Below are positions 10,669 through 22,196 of a stretch of DNA of 64,000 nucleotides, piece by piece (position 1 is the stretch's first letter; each line of letters opens with the position of its first letter). Origin of the DNA: Poa pratensis. Taxonomy: Eukaryota; Streptophyta; Magnoliopsida; Poales; Poaceae. Under the pieces are notes generated by a model that saw only the letters and a program-made list of their open reading frames with translations, did no database searches and was not told the origin of the DNA. A program made the position numbers and the translations under genes. The DNA lies in the NCBI GenBank assembly GCA_947311845.1, contig CAMZMU010000034.1, positions 83,692,079-83,756,078 of the forward strand. The letters run 5' to 3'.

Positions 10669-11792
10669 TTAGTGAAGGATAATCGTTATTACAGAGCAAT
10701 ATTTTTGAAACATGGCAACCAGTAGGAGGGTATACCTTTGTTTTTTTGACTCAGTAATTGTTGAGGCTTCAGATTTTCTCTTTTTGTCGTCTGCTTGAGA
10801 GGAGCGATCCTGTAAGGTAAAGTGTCAAAATATGGCTACTAAATTGTTTACATATAGTCTGTAAGCGAAAACAATGGTTACGCCTGCTTACATCTTCGAT
10901 CTCGGAGCCAGTTTGGTCGACGATATTCTTCATAGGTGTATTTTCTGGACCGGTTGGACTTTCGGGAATGCGAGGTATACCTGCAGGTGTGGCTGTCATC
11001 GTGGAAGTCTCTTTATTTGCTGGTGTAGCTGGCTGCTTGCTAGACGTCTCTGTTAGAGACGGATAAGTAATCAGTTCTGCTTTCTTCACCTCAAATATTA
11101 TGAGCCCCTCCTCTTCGGCATCGTGAGTCTCATCTTTTACTAAAGCCGTGACGGTACACTTCTTTCCCACCGTGTCGCTGATGGCAGGCGGGACAAAGTT
11201 ATGTCGGCCTCTTGTTTGCGCAAGGAGTAAAGCTATATCTTTACCGATGATGACACTGGCGTCGTCACCATAAAACATGAATCGGCCGGTCACTATTTTA
11301 CTTTGGTCATCTTGTTCGATATCTATGGCGTCGACAAAGAGTTTATACCTGTGTTCGTCAACTATAAGTTATGGTGGAAACGAAACATGAGTTACTTGTG
11401 GTACATCTAACCGTAGAAAATAAGTTGTACCTCTGCGTAGACTCTGAGCCTGAACATTTGCGGCATTTACGTATGCCATCATGTGATTTCATGCCTGAGA
11501 AACACTTCTTGCAGGAATGGAACCACCAGTCCTGTGGCTCGTTTACTTGGGTGATAAGTATACTGAGTTTAAACTTCTTTGCCTGAAAAGTAGTTATGGA
11601 TTACAACTTAAATATGTAGCTGATTAAATATATCGACCTTCGTCATTGAAGAACTTTTTTTGTTTGAATAAGTAGCTTACGACTATGTCAAAGGGGTCGG
11701 CACATCCTAATGCGGACAATGTTGTCTCGGAAAGTTCGGTTGTTGTCGTGTTATGTCCGTCCCATTCGACCAGATAATGCTGGTCTTGGAAG
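10669..11792 (-). CDS. RPA70-like single-stranded-DNA-binding protein, Helitron type (5' exons missing)
   Basis: Four exons join in phase on the minus strand: 11792-11681, 11582-11431, 11348-10892 and 10809-10669. The second holds the zinc-binding part of the RPA1 C-terminal DNA-binding domain, with HSCKKC and, 14 residues on, CRKCSG (two CxxC pairs). The third continues the OB fold (QRYKLFVDAID..., VTGRFMFYGDDASVIIG) and then a Ser/Thr/Pro-rich linker. The last exon is basic, with a DDKKRK cluster that could be a nuclear-localisation signal. Full RPA70 proteins are over 600 residues, so the N-terminal DNA-binding domains are absent or too decayed to see. Plant Helitrons are known to encode such RPA-like proteins beside RepHel, and a Helitron 3' end lies about 0.9 kb downstream on the same strand. 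No RepHel was found, so this copy is probably not autonomous. Confidence 0.7.
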
Positions 11793-14423
11793 CTGCAACA
11801 TGATAGCAAATTCTTGTTATATTAATTTTGATGTACTGATGAACTGATGTATAGCTATGTGCAGATTAACTTGCCTGTTATGAAGAGATTCAACTTAAGG
11901 AATTAGTCTAATAATTAGCTCATGCCTGGGTGTTTGGTACTGTTATATTCTTGTTATCTTTCTCATACTACTATAAAATTCATAGTCTAATATCAATTAC
12001 ACATTGCTTCTACAATTCTTTGGAGAAATGATAAAAGAAAATGTGGTCTGGTTTCTACCATATTATATCAAAGCATGTGACTTGGGTAATGGTTCAAACC
12101 ATAAAGCTGTATCGAAAACTATTAGTTCATTGGAACTGAACACAAATAAAAAGAAAAATAGATTATATAGGCCGACGACTCTTGCAGACATTTAGCTGAT
12201 AGAGAAAATCTCATCTGTAATGTAAAAATCAAGGACGATTTAATAAAACAGCAGACATCAAGTGGAGCTCAGCTTGCAATTTCTAAGCTTATCTTTTAAG
12301 CTTCTATGAAGAAATAAGTTTCATAAAGTTTGTTACTTCGCTCGGTAAGTCAGATAATTAGGTAAATACCACTAATTTTATCCATTTATTGTCATCTCAT
12401 ATTTCACCTCATATGCTACGGTGGAATGCAGTAATATATTCTTCTGCAACTTGATTAATACAACAGGCCCATGTTAGCCAAAAAATGGTTATACCAAATG
12501 AAATATAATGCATCATATTGCTAAGTAGGGATCAAAAATGACCACCAGGTGACCGGTATTTTTTTTATTGGAGGCGTGCAATTCCAATTACAAAAGAATT
12601 CAGCTCAAGGCATGGTTAGTTTACACTTGCGCACCAGGAGACAGGAGGGGACGGTCACGAACTGCTGCTACTTGTTTGTCAAGACACAGGAGCTACACAG
12701 ACTGCATCTTACTGACTTGATGAAGGTTAGTGAATCAGATGCCAAGAGTACCAACCTCTTTATCAACAAAGCCGGAGTTATTTTAGTGGAGAAGCAACCG
12801 CTGGACCAGGTCTTGATCTCATTTCATCGAGGTAAAGAGATGATCTCATCCCCGCAATAAAATCTGCAACCATCACAATCTCCTTAATATATAGAGGTAA
12901 AGAGATGATCTCATCCCCGCAATAAAATCTGCAACCATCATAATCCTCTTAGTCGAGGTCTCAGTTTCAGAATGAATCGAAATTATTTGTAGCATCATAT
13001 ATATAAATATAACATGTCCCATGTGTGTTATACAAAATAATTCAGAAAAAAGGTAACCACATTTATTATTTGTTAAAGAAAAGTCACTCTGGGTCCATAT
13101 TGTAATGAGTCCCCATACCTAGTAGATGCAATTGAATAAAGCCGTATGTTCCGTGGGTTTTCAGGCTTTTTCGGATTCTCCCCATGCCAGATGCACACAA
13201 AATTCAGTCAGTAACAAATTAAAATGGTGAAAGTGTATTTGCTACTGGGTTCTAAAGCAATTTCAGTACAGATGCTATGCTAAACGTTGCTGATTGAAAA
13301 TACAAAGTAATCAAGCTTTGAAAGAATCTACAGAAGAAAACACATGTTTTTTAATTGACCATCACAGCAAGAAATAGGAATGACCTTACACAACTTCTGC
13401 ATTTGGCATTCATATCTTCCACATTGGCATTCATATCCACAATCATGTTAAAGATAAACAATCATCCGCACTGCCAACTCCGCAGGGATTTTATGAACCA
13501 TCCTGATATATAAGCAACACTTCCAAAGCAATACATAATCTATGTGTTGAAGAAACTTCAGAGGAGAATACATCCACATATACTGAATACTCAAGTTACC
13601 TAGCTCGATATAAAGTTACTTATATATGTTTCTTATATTCTAATGAAAACCTCCACACTATGTGTAGAAATAAACAATGCATGAGCCACCTGAAATTCGA
13701 ATGCTCTTAAAGGACGTAGTCACCATCAAAATTACGGTCGAGGTGATAAAAAAACATATTGACTTACCCTATATATTAAGAAGTGCATTCACAGGACTAC
13801 AATTGTACAGTAGCTGGATTAAAGTCAATTAAAATAGACCACTGCCATCAACAAAGAGCTACTGTGCAACTAAGTTCATTTGAAAACCACTTTTCAGCAA
13901 TATATGGTGGACATAAAGACAGTATTTAATTCAACAATCCTTCTCTTTCAAACAAACAAAATGTACCTACTACAGTATTGAAACAATGTGTTCATTAGAA
14001 TTTACTCTCATAGAAGAATTTTCCAATATGATCTAATTTACACAAGCATGCTTATGTCAAGGCCCACCTTTCTTTATAATTTCAGACCGAAATTCAAATT
14101 GGTGCAACACAGGCAACAACTAACTTGACGCTATGAAATTACATAATTACATATGTTGTAGTATTACCAACGTCAGGCTAAATCCTTTTCTTATTATATG
14201 TAAGACAAACTTAGAGCAATAACACTTAAACCGTGTATTCTGAGCTAAAGTTGATGAAGCAAACACTACAGTCTTGTTTTCAACTCCGGTCAACCAGAAA
14301 ATTCGCTATGAAAACAAAATATAACAGAGAAGTGAATAACAGGTAGCTTTGAAGCGTGCATACACCTGTCCAAATGCCAGTAGCCTACAATAAATAATTA
14401 CTTGAGATATGTACACAGAACAA
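11793..14423. other. Long AT-rich stretch without a recognised gene
   Basis: About 2.6 kb. The only notable frame is a 103-codon plus-strand one at 12549-12860 (includes KVSESDAKSTNLFINKAG) that I do not recognise; its codon use looks natural but it has no neighbours or motif. A 65-bp unit (ggtaaagagatgatctcatc ...) is duplicated at 12829-12958. A CACTA, LTR or Helitron 5' end was looked for and not seen. This could be the upstream body of the minus-strand Helitron. Confidence 0.4.
12829..12958. repeat. Tandem duplication, 65-bp unit, two copies
   Basis: The gaggtaaagagatgatctca unit at 12829 is repeated at 12894. The second copy ends in a shortened form of the start (gagg at 12955). It overlaps the tail of the unrecognised frame 12549-12860. 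Confidence 0.8.
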
Positions 14424-14829
14424 TTACACTGTGAACTGACGAACAAAGACAACGCCGGCAATGATAGCGGACCTGGGCCTGTTGACGGCCTTGAAGAGCA
14501 CGCCGGTGAGGAGGCCGACGATGACGTTGTTGATCCAGTGGTCATGGCGGCGACCATGCCCCTCTCCATCTCGGCGTAGAGGACAGCAAACATGTTCCTG
14601 ACGCGACGGCCGGTGACGCCATAGGAGTTGAGGATGCGGTTGGCCCGGATCATAGCTGTGTCCCCCGGCTCGGCGTGTCTGACCGGCTCGAGTATGGCCA
14701 TGGCCCCGCCCAAGACGGCGGCTGAGAGGTAGCCGATGCCGGTGTAGTAGGTGAGGGAGCGACGGTGCACGATGGCCTCCTCCTAAAAAAAGAAGGCCGG
14801 GGTCGTGGGCAGGTCGTAGAGGTTCCCGC
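14424..14829 (-). pseudogene. TIM23-like mitochondrial import translocase subunit, broken
   Basis: Read on the minus strand, the translation follows plant TIM23: NLYDLPTTPAFFF, then YYTGIGYLSAAVLGG, the Tim17/22/23 signature area EPGDTAMIRANRILNSYG, then LYAEMERGMV and a last hydrophobic part WINNVIVGLLTGVLFKAVN. In the family this protein forms the inner-membrane presequence channel. Two breaks are visible. An in-frame TAG follows FFF, where the family usually has an acidic or polar residue before EE. A one-base frame slip sits near 14545, between VAA and DHWIN. The N-terminal 60 or so residues are not visible and are replaced by a GC-rich tandem repeat. The missing N-terminus and the stop make it a likely pseudogene or captured fragment, although the slip could be a sequencing error. 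Confidence 0.75.
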
Positions 14830-14879
14830 CCTTTCTAGCCCTCTCCTACTCGTCGAGCTGCTGGAGAGGAGGGTTGGCG

Positions 14880-15075
14880 CCGTCTCCGGCTCCTGCTGTT
14901 GGAGAGGAGGTGGAGGGGTCCGGCGACGACGCCCGCGCCCGCGCCCGCCTCCCACTGCTGGAGGGGAAGCGGCTCCCGCTGCTGGAGAGGAGGTGTAGGG
15001 GTCCGGTGACGACGCCCGCGCCCGCGCCCGCCTCCCACTGCTGGAGGGGAAGTGGAGGGGTCCAGCGACGACGCC
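14880..15075. repeat. GC-rich tandem repeat (about 83-bp unit)
   Basis: The phrase ggggtccggcgacgacgcc followed by alternating cgcgcc and ctcccactgctggagg occurs at 14915 and 14998 (83 apart), with a shorter third copy at 15057. It lies where the 5' end of the TIM23-like reading frame should be. Confidence 0.8.
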
Positions 15076-15509
15076 GACGGCCGCGTCCGGCAGTAGAATG
15101 GTGGCTCGGCGGAGGCGTCGGGGCGGAGGCGGCAGCGTCGAGGAGGATTCGAGTGGGGAGGCGGCGGGGTGGCGGCCGCCCTGGCTAGGGCGAGGTGGCG
15201 GCGAAAACGGGAGGCAGCCGCTCGGGAAGGAGACGAAATGAGCAGGAGTCCCGATCTAGGGTTAGGGATTCCTTTATATATAGAAGGACCAACTCACAAT
15301 TTGTGGAAAATGTAGGGACCTTCCTGCAAAAAAGTCCGCGGGGACCGTCGGATCGGGGAGCGACGGCGCGGGATCGAAACCAGAGGTAACCGGATGACCA
15401 GTTGTGACCGGATGGACTACCGACCAGCAATCCAGACCGTCGACCGAGCAGCTCGAACGGCCAGCGTTCGCTGCGCGATGTGGATGGCGGGATTGGGCGA
15501 GAATCCAAT
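15076..15509. other. Upstream side of the TIM23-like gene
   Basis: GC-rich to 15230, then a TATA-like tatata at 15275-15285 oriented ambiguously, then GC-rich again. Frames on both strands reflect composition. It may be the former promoter of the minus-strand TIM23-like gene. Confidence 0.3.
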
Positions 15510-16690
15510 CAACCTTTATATACTAACTATATATAATAGCGCGTCCGATCGTTGGCCTCTCAAGCCCTCGCGCACTGTAGATCTACAGTGTTTGTCACAC
15601 TGTAGCGTGCTACAGTATCTACAGTGTTAGCTACCTTTTTTTTTTTTTTTTGCGAAGCCTCCAGAAAATATATACACGAAAAATTTTCACGCCGACGAGT
15701 AGGTTCCATTCCCGTAATCGGTTTCGAGTTTGATCAAGTCTAACTCCTTAATTTCAAATCCAAATTCGCACAAACATTTGACAGATTTTGTCCAATTCGT
15801 CGCACTCGGTCATCCATTTGAATTTTCATTTCACAAGTAGATGTATATCACCATTCCAAACAACTTTCTACATAAAAGTCCCCACACTTTTTTTCCCAGT
15901 AAAGTCCACGTGTTTTCAAAAATTATAAATCAGCCCTCGGAATAAAACTTTCTGGAAAAAAAAACCCGTTCCTAAAATTGTAAATCGTCCTCCCTGCCAT
16001 AAAACTTTAAAAAAAAAAAATTGGCACAGCAAAATTAAACAACTCTTAACCATACTTAAAATACCAAAACATTTTTTTTTGGATAATTCAGAACATTCAA
16101 ATGTATATGACTATTTTCCATACTTACACAAATTACAGAAACCTAATTCACCAACAAAAAAAATAATAGCAATACCGCATAATTTTAGATTAATTTTCCA
16201 ATAATCTGCCGCTATGCCAAACTTATTTTCCAAAAAAAATATAATTGAATCAACAAACAAAATTTAAAATAGAACATGCTTCAAACAATTTAAAACACTT
16301 TATAAATATTGTTTTAGCCTATTTATACAATTTCCAAAACCTACTAAATGCTGCAAAATTAGTAACTTAAACTATATCCACCAACAAAATATGGAAAATA
16401 TATTGAATAAACACAAAAAAAAAGCTGCCTACCTAAGGCGTGTGATAAAACTTCAATTCCAAATATTTTAAACTTTTAAATATCTTTTAACTCTGACCAT
16501 TTCGCAAAAGTAAACAGAAATCAAATCTAGAAAACATCCCAACTTGAACAGTTTCCAAAAACTAAACAATTTCAGAACCCAAACTTTTCAAATTTCCAAA
16601 AAATTCTCAAACCTATACAATTTCTAAATGCGCACGTTACCAAATTTTATTTACCACACAGGCGCGGCATTGCCGCGCTAAGTTCCCTAG
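15510..16690 (+). mobile_element. Non-autonomous Helitron (3' end clear, 5' end approximate)
   Basis: At the right end GCGCGGC-ATT-GCCGCGC (16662-16678) is followed eight bases later by CTAG (16687-16690) and a host T, a canonical Helitron 3' end. The hairpin and spacer resemble those of the minus-strand Helitron at 9767, so the two belong to one family. The 5' end is placed near 15510, before tttatatactaactata, by resemblance to grass Helitron starts only. The body is AT-rich and non-coding. A stretch at 15690-15860 (ttccattcccgtaatcgg ... caccattcc) is also found in both arms of the MULE at 46307-47594. Confidence 0.55.
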
Positions 16691-18700
16691 TATGGATCTA
16701 TGACGGCAGCATTTCCTGGTCCGCGTCGTCTTCCCCACCATCTCATGGCCCGTCCCCGGCGTCCCGTCGCCCTCGCCCGCGCCGCTTGCCGGGCCTCCTC
16801 CTGGTCCACTCCCCCGCCGACGCCCCGCATCCGCGCCTCCATCCACAAACCTTATCTCTTAGAATCGATTCTTTCCGATGCGTCTCAATCCACATCCGCG
16901 CCTCCTCCTGGTGACCTGGTCTCATCGGATGCGTTGCCGCCGCCGGTGAGGGCAGCTACAACCACCGCCCCGCAGATCCTCCGCGTCGAAGCCGTCTTCG
17001 CGGGGAACGAGCAGGGCCAGGTTGGGGACGCGCACCTCGTGGAGGATCTTGCACCGCGCCGACCTCCACGCCACCGTTCCTCAATCAAAGGTACTTCCTT
17101 GCTCGCCCTCGGCTCCATTCCTGTCGCGTGCTCCACGTTCTTCTACTTGCCCCCAATTTGCCACCCGTAACCAGCAGGAAGTAAGCCCTTGCCTGCTTGG
17201 CTGCTCGCCGACGGGGGGATCGACCTCCGCCGCGGATGTCATCCACATCCTGCTGCTTGGCCGCGGACTGCCTCCAGCACGAGGATGAACACACATACAC
17301 GCCGAGGTAAACACTCTCTCCAATCCTGCTGCTCTGGCATGTATGGGATGGTCGTCCCTCTCTGCGCAGCATCTTCTAGCTCACTCACTGTGAGGAATTG
17401 GTTAGAGTAAGAATCCTGTTACAGTTTGCTTGCACGTTTAAATTTTATGGATGCCACTGGTGGTGTATGGCGCCTTTGCGTGATGAATTGATTTTGGGAA
17501 TATCCTCACTAGCTAGCTTATTTGATTTACATCTAAATTTTATGGAGTACCGCATCCGCTCACCGTCGTCGCATCTCCGTTGTCGCTCGACCCGACACCG
17601 GACCAAATTTACAGCCGCTCCCCACAACGACAAGGTACTCGGTTCCTACCTGCGCATCCGAGATGACCAGGATTAGCCTCCTACTCTCCCTGGTTAACCT
17701 CTTAGTGACAGCAATGGTTCTCGACACTTTTTGTCAGGCAATGTAGTTTCCCATCAGTGACAGCCCAAGGATTCTTGTGGACGCCTCGGCCATCAATAAT
17801 TGATCAAACAAGGTATTCCCATCTCATGAAAAATTGTTTGACCGAGCTGGTTGCAAGGCATTTCAAGGTAACCGATACAAATTAAGGTTTTACCTCAATG
17901 GTAAGCACACTTTGATCAGAACAACAATCAAGAATGTGTATGTTACTGTAGTCAATAGCAACCATCATATCTTGGCATGTTAGGTGAAAATTATCCATTA
18001 CCTTGCTTTTGCTAGCTGATATGCACAAGTCCAGAATTCCAGGATCCCACTGATCATACAAGTAAATGTCAGGCTGGTTTTGCTTGCAGCTGGAACAATT
18101 GTTGGACTTGTGTTCTTGGAATTTTTCAGCAAGGTGTTCATCTATTGCAAGAATATGAGCTGCTAGAAATCCACTCAAGCCTTCCACAACCATAATTGCC
18201 ACATCACTACACATCCGTTTAGTCCAAAGTTTGACAATCACTTATTGCAGGAAAAGTCAATAGAGGCTCTAATACTTCTTGACAGTAATAATTCATTGAA
18301 GAACAGTTTATTTGGAAGGCAAAAGAAGAATACATGGGCTCACAGATGCCGGACCACCTGTACCCTTAGGCTGCAAAACAAGCATCTTGCCTTGTACATT
18401 GCAGAAGAAACAAGCCCTGAGGTAAAAAACAATAACTAAGAAATATGGCTAAAGGTTGATTGCATCAGTCGTTTATTTTCCTCCACCCTTACTGGTTTTT
18501 TGGATAAAAACAATTTCTTTGTTAATTTATTCTTTGTTCAGTGTTATGTTCAACTCATTTTGTTTCCCCTTTTGTACGCAGCTCAATAATGTTTTTGGTT
18601 TGCTGAACTGCATAAGCGACATGTGCTTGCTCCACATACAATCTGCAATTGATTGTACATACATATCCATGCCTCGGCAGTATTCTTTATAAGTGAGCAG
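16691..18700. other. GC-rich then AT-rich region, gene fragments not recognised
   Basis: From 16691 to 17370 the DNA is GC-rich and open in several frames on both strands, with no identifiable domain. A 119-codon minus-strand frame at 18241-17882 (includes DVAIMVVEGLSGFLAAHILAID and NCSSCKQNQPD) has natural composition and ends beside a GAG/GTAAAA donor at its low side, so it may be an exon of an unknown gene. A plus-strand piece near 18245-18425 could be an exon of the FRS remnant that follows, but has no motif. Confidence 0.3.
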
Positions 18701-18719
18701 TCAAAGTGGTGAGCCTAAG

Positions 18720-19135
18720 CAGTGAAAGAAACTCGCAAATCATGTCACAAACAGTGCCGAGAACCAGTTCACATGGTTTATGCAAAAATAGAAGAGGTGG
18801 AAAAGAACAAGCTCTATACGGCGACACACTGCCAGGCAGAGAAGAGCGAGAAGTGGAGCCGGGTGATTTTCCAAGTGAAAATCATAGATGATGGCTTGGA
18901 GTTTGATTGCGAGTGTTGCCAGTTCCCACACATGGGCATGTTGTGTTGCCATTTGCTGAAGGTGCTGACTACAAATGACTAATTTCTGTTTTGTTTACAT
19001 TCTGTATTGCCACGCTCTCTGATGGTTCCCGATGCCTATTCTAGGTGATGGACTACCTGCAGTTCTGCACATGAAGGAGATACTGGCTCGGCACATTTTG
19101 AAGCAGTGGACACATACTACCTGAACATCTAGTGC
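18720..19135 (+). pseudogene. FAR1-RELATED SEQUENCE (FRS) C-terminal remnant with SWIM zinc finger
   Basis: The frame contains HMVYAKIEEVEKNKLYTATH, then FDCECCQFPHMGMLCCHLLKVL. This fits the SWIM zinc finger (CxC, then CxH) of FAR1/FRS proteins and MULE transposases. After an intron-like gap (donor region near 18976, acceptor near 19040) the usual tail follows, VMDYLQF and then ARHILKQWT, separated by a one-base slip near 19062. FRS proteins are transposase-derived transcription factors of light signalling. The N-terminal FAR1 domain and transposase core were not found, so this is a remnant of either a host FRS gene or a MULE transposase. Confidence 0.6.
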
Positions 19136-21525
19136 AATACCAGAACTCCAGAAGAACCAGCTGAGGAAAAGGACTTTCATTGTGCACCTTGGTGGACTGT
19201 CGACTTGCTGATTAGCATGTATGAGCAATTTTCGCTCCGGCAAAAACAGAGTCGCCTCTACGCATTTTCAGTTTAGGATTGTTTTGCATAAAACTGTAAC
19301 CTACTGCTGCAATTGTTTGTGTCATTATTCTGGGCAGGATAAACAAATTTTCTCGTGATCTGCTGGAATATTAAAATTATTTAATTGCCCTTGTTAAAAA
19401 ATTCTGACACTGATTGCTTTGTGACATTTGTGCTATGAATCTGAAACTACGAGCTTCTGATTACAAGAACGGCGTTTTGCACAACGATGGTCGGTTACTG
19501 ACGTGTACTAATTTGTAGTCAAATGCTTGATTGCAATTTGCAAGGCAGCCTGATTCCACGAGAATCTGAGACTGCGGTGGAAGGACGCGGAACATGAGGC
19601 AGAAACCCGGTCCAGTCCGTCCTCCACCGGCTGTTCCGTGCTGGACTGGCATCTCGTGGTCATTTAATGACTTGACAGGAGTTGGGCAGAGGTCAGAATT
19701 TACCGTGTTAAAATTTGTCTCCAGGGAAGCGTGGAACCAAATCTTGATGTGAATGGAGGTACAGGATAACGGGAGTAGGTGAGCTCGGGCACCAAATTGG
19801 ATTTTCGTTTTGCAGGAAACTATATAAAAGCATGGTTGATAGCTTTTAGCATAGCTGATATGACGTAATAATACACAAAGTATAAATACGACAGAAATAG
19901 GAACAAAATATCAAAATGCATATTTTGTTGGTGAAACAAACGACAATGATGCATTTGCTTCCTTATAATCTTTTGTAGGATATTATCCATAAAAGTAGGC
20001 AAAATTCACTTCTAAAGAGAGGAAATACTCCCGACCCCTACATCGAGTCACTCGGAAATATATCATTCACTATTCCAAAGTTTCTTGTTGAGCTACTGAG
20101 CAAAGTCGAAGCATCTCACAAGGGGAATTTCATGAACCTAATAAAAACCATATGGCATTGACCAAAAACAAACGAAAATACGCAACTCCTAAAAAAAATC
20201 CTTCAAACAGGGTGCGTTGCACGTGCGCCGATAATGGCAAGTCCAATCTGTAGGTTAATCTCGAGGTTTTCAACCCAAAGACGAGCTTCGAGCCACCGCG
20301 TTTTGTAAGAGCACGACATAGATGGGCGTCGAAATTACTTGATCATATCTCTTGTGTTTCCAGTAAAGTGCGTCCATACTTGTCGTCGAAGTCGGCGATG
20401 TCATCATCCCTCTAAGGTTATGTTTGTTTCTAGTGTTTTTTTTTGGTTTGGTGGGGTTTATCCCTAGGGGATTTGGAAAACCCCTTCCCACACCCAATCC
20501 CCACAAAAATCCCCATCCCCAAACCCCAAACCCCAATCCCCACAAAACAAACGGTAGGCAGGGATTAGTGCACAAACATGACATTCTCAAAAATCAACAT
20601 GCATTATAAAAGATTCAATTTTTACTGCTAGACATGAACACGACAGTCTCAAAAATCAACATGCAATAGTTCCAGCATTCGAATATCACTTCGGTTACAA
20701 CCAGAATTAATTTGCAACGGTAGTCAACATTAATTTAACATTTTTTCTATTACAACCAGACAAGACTCTTCGTAAAATTGCTTCTTTTCTTCCTTCCAAT
20801 CTTCAATAGCACAAAGCCTGACGATGGCCTGTAAGCATGCAAATATGTTAGAGAAGTTAGAGAAGGGCAAGCAAAACATAAGGTCTGAAGGTATCAAGTG
20901 CAAGCAATTTAGGACAGAGGCGCATGACATGTAAAATTCCAATCATCTACCACATGTTTCTGTCATAGGCACCACGCTACAAGTTTAAGTTTAAGAATTA
21001 TTTTCTATTAAAGACCATCGTTGATGTTTCATGCTAGTATGTACTTAGTACGACTTGTACTACCGGCCAGGCAGCTAGTACGCACCATACAAAAAGTATC
21101 AAGCATGCACGGAGATACATGCATAGCACCATACCACCAAGCATGCACGAATGTACTTGCAGGCTTGCAGCTATAATTTAACTAGTCTCTCGTACATGGA
21201 GGCAATGCACATAGGTCGAGCCATACACTAATGTTGCAGTAAACAGCAATAGCTAATGTTATCAGCAGCCTTTAAATAAATGGTATCAGCAGCATTTCAG
21301 TGCTAAAAATTCAGGAAATAAAATTGCAACCAAGCGATTGTTGCAGTAAACAGCAATAGCTAATGTTGTGATCCATGACAAATACACATAGCTGATGTTA
21401 TCAAACATGTAATAAAGGCTTGATTGAAAACAGAGACCATTTTTTGACCAAAAACTAATCAACAAAGCTATATTTCAGCACAAATAAAACAGAGGCACAT
21501 ATAATTGAGAAGTTGAGGATATACC
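19136..21525. other. Intergenic, with a G/C-stretch MITE-like patch
   Basis: AT-rich, no gene recognised. A patch at 20420-20560 has ggggttt/aaacccc-type runs in inverted arrangement around 20480 and begins and ends with tttgtttc/acaaac-like sequence, which suggests a small hAT-type MITE. A 106-codon minus-strand frame over it (Gly/Trp-rich) is composition only. A short block (ttgcagtaaacagcaatagc) is repeated at 21233 and 21341. Confidence 0.4.
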
Positions 21526-21993
21526 TCAAGGCAGCTCTTCAATCTCTTGCCGCAGCCACATGATGGCTGTTGCCCGATCCATAGCAGCCGAAGTGAGGAA
21601 CGTCTCTCGGTTTTCAGCAGTTTTGAAGACTTTGAAAGCCTTGACTTTCTCGTGACTTGCGATCTCGTTCATGTTGTGTAAAACTTCAATGCATTTGCTG
21701 ATTGTGAACTTGTTCACTTCTTTGGACTCGGCACTTTCCTCCTGAACTTGCTTTTCCTTGATATTGACAAATCTCTCCATCACTCCAACTAACCCATCGC
21801 CACTACTCTTCTTGGGGCTCTTCTTAGCCTTCTTATTCTTGCTTGTTGAAGGACCAGCAGCCTTCCTTTGATTTACTTGTGCATGCTCCATATCAGCATT
21901 CCTTTGATTCACTTGTGCATGCTCCACATCAGCGTTCCTTTGATTCACTTGTGCATCCTCCACCAAACAGCTCACATGACTAGTGATCAGCAC
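21526..21993 (-). CDS. C-terminal exon of a MYB/SANT-like (L10-interacting type) protein
   Basis: The 155-codon minus-strand frame ends in a region typical of the C-terminus of plant MYB/SANT-like proteins, including those paired with PIF/Harbinger transposases: FTISKCIEVLHNMNEIASHEK, then KAFKVFKTAENRETFL and IMWLRQEIEEL. Before it is a basic stretch (KNKKAKKSPKKSS) that could be a nuclear signal. The N-terminal part has three in-frame copies of an 11-residue unit, HAQVNQRNADM or a variant, encoded by 33-base repeats near 21860-21960. The MYB/SANT DNA-binding domain itself was not found upstream, so this is probably the last exon of a longer or truncated gene. It lies 2 kb from a Harbinger element but need not belong to it. 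Confidence 0.5.
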   Translation of the reverse strand: MLITSHVSCLVEDAQVNQRNADVEHAQVNQRNADMEHAQVNQRKAAGPSTSKNKKAKKSPKKSSGDGLVGVMERFVNIKEKQVQEESAESKEVNKFTISKCIEVLHNMNEIASHEKVKAFKVFKTAENRETFLTSAAMDRATAIMWLRQEIEELP

Positions 21994-22072
21994 GAATGCA
22001 AATTCCTGCAGTTGGCGACAGCATCATCAAACAGCTACAACAGCCTAGTTTCTACTGCCCACTAGAATAGTA

Positions 22073-22194
22073 CTCCTCCGTTCCAGATTAGTTGTCTTCC
22101 ATTTGTCAAAAAGTGGATGTATCTATTCTTGTAACATGTCTAGATACATCCACTTTTTGGCAAATGGAAGACAACTAATTTGGAACGGAGGGAG
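22073..22194. mobile_element. Stowaway MITE
   Basis: A near-perfect 122-bp palindrome beginning ctcctccgttccagattagt and ending in its inverse (ggaacggagggag), flanked on both sides by the TA target-site duplication (22071-22072 and 22195-22196). The termini match the widespread grass Stowaway consensus ctccctccgttcc. Confidence 0.9.
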
Positions 22195-22196
22195 TA

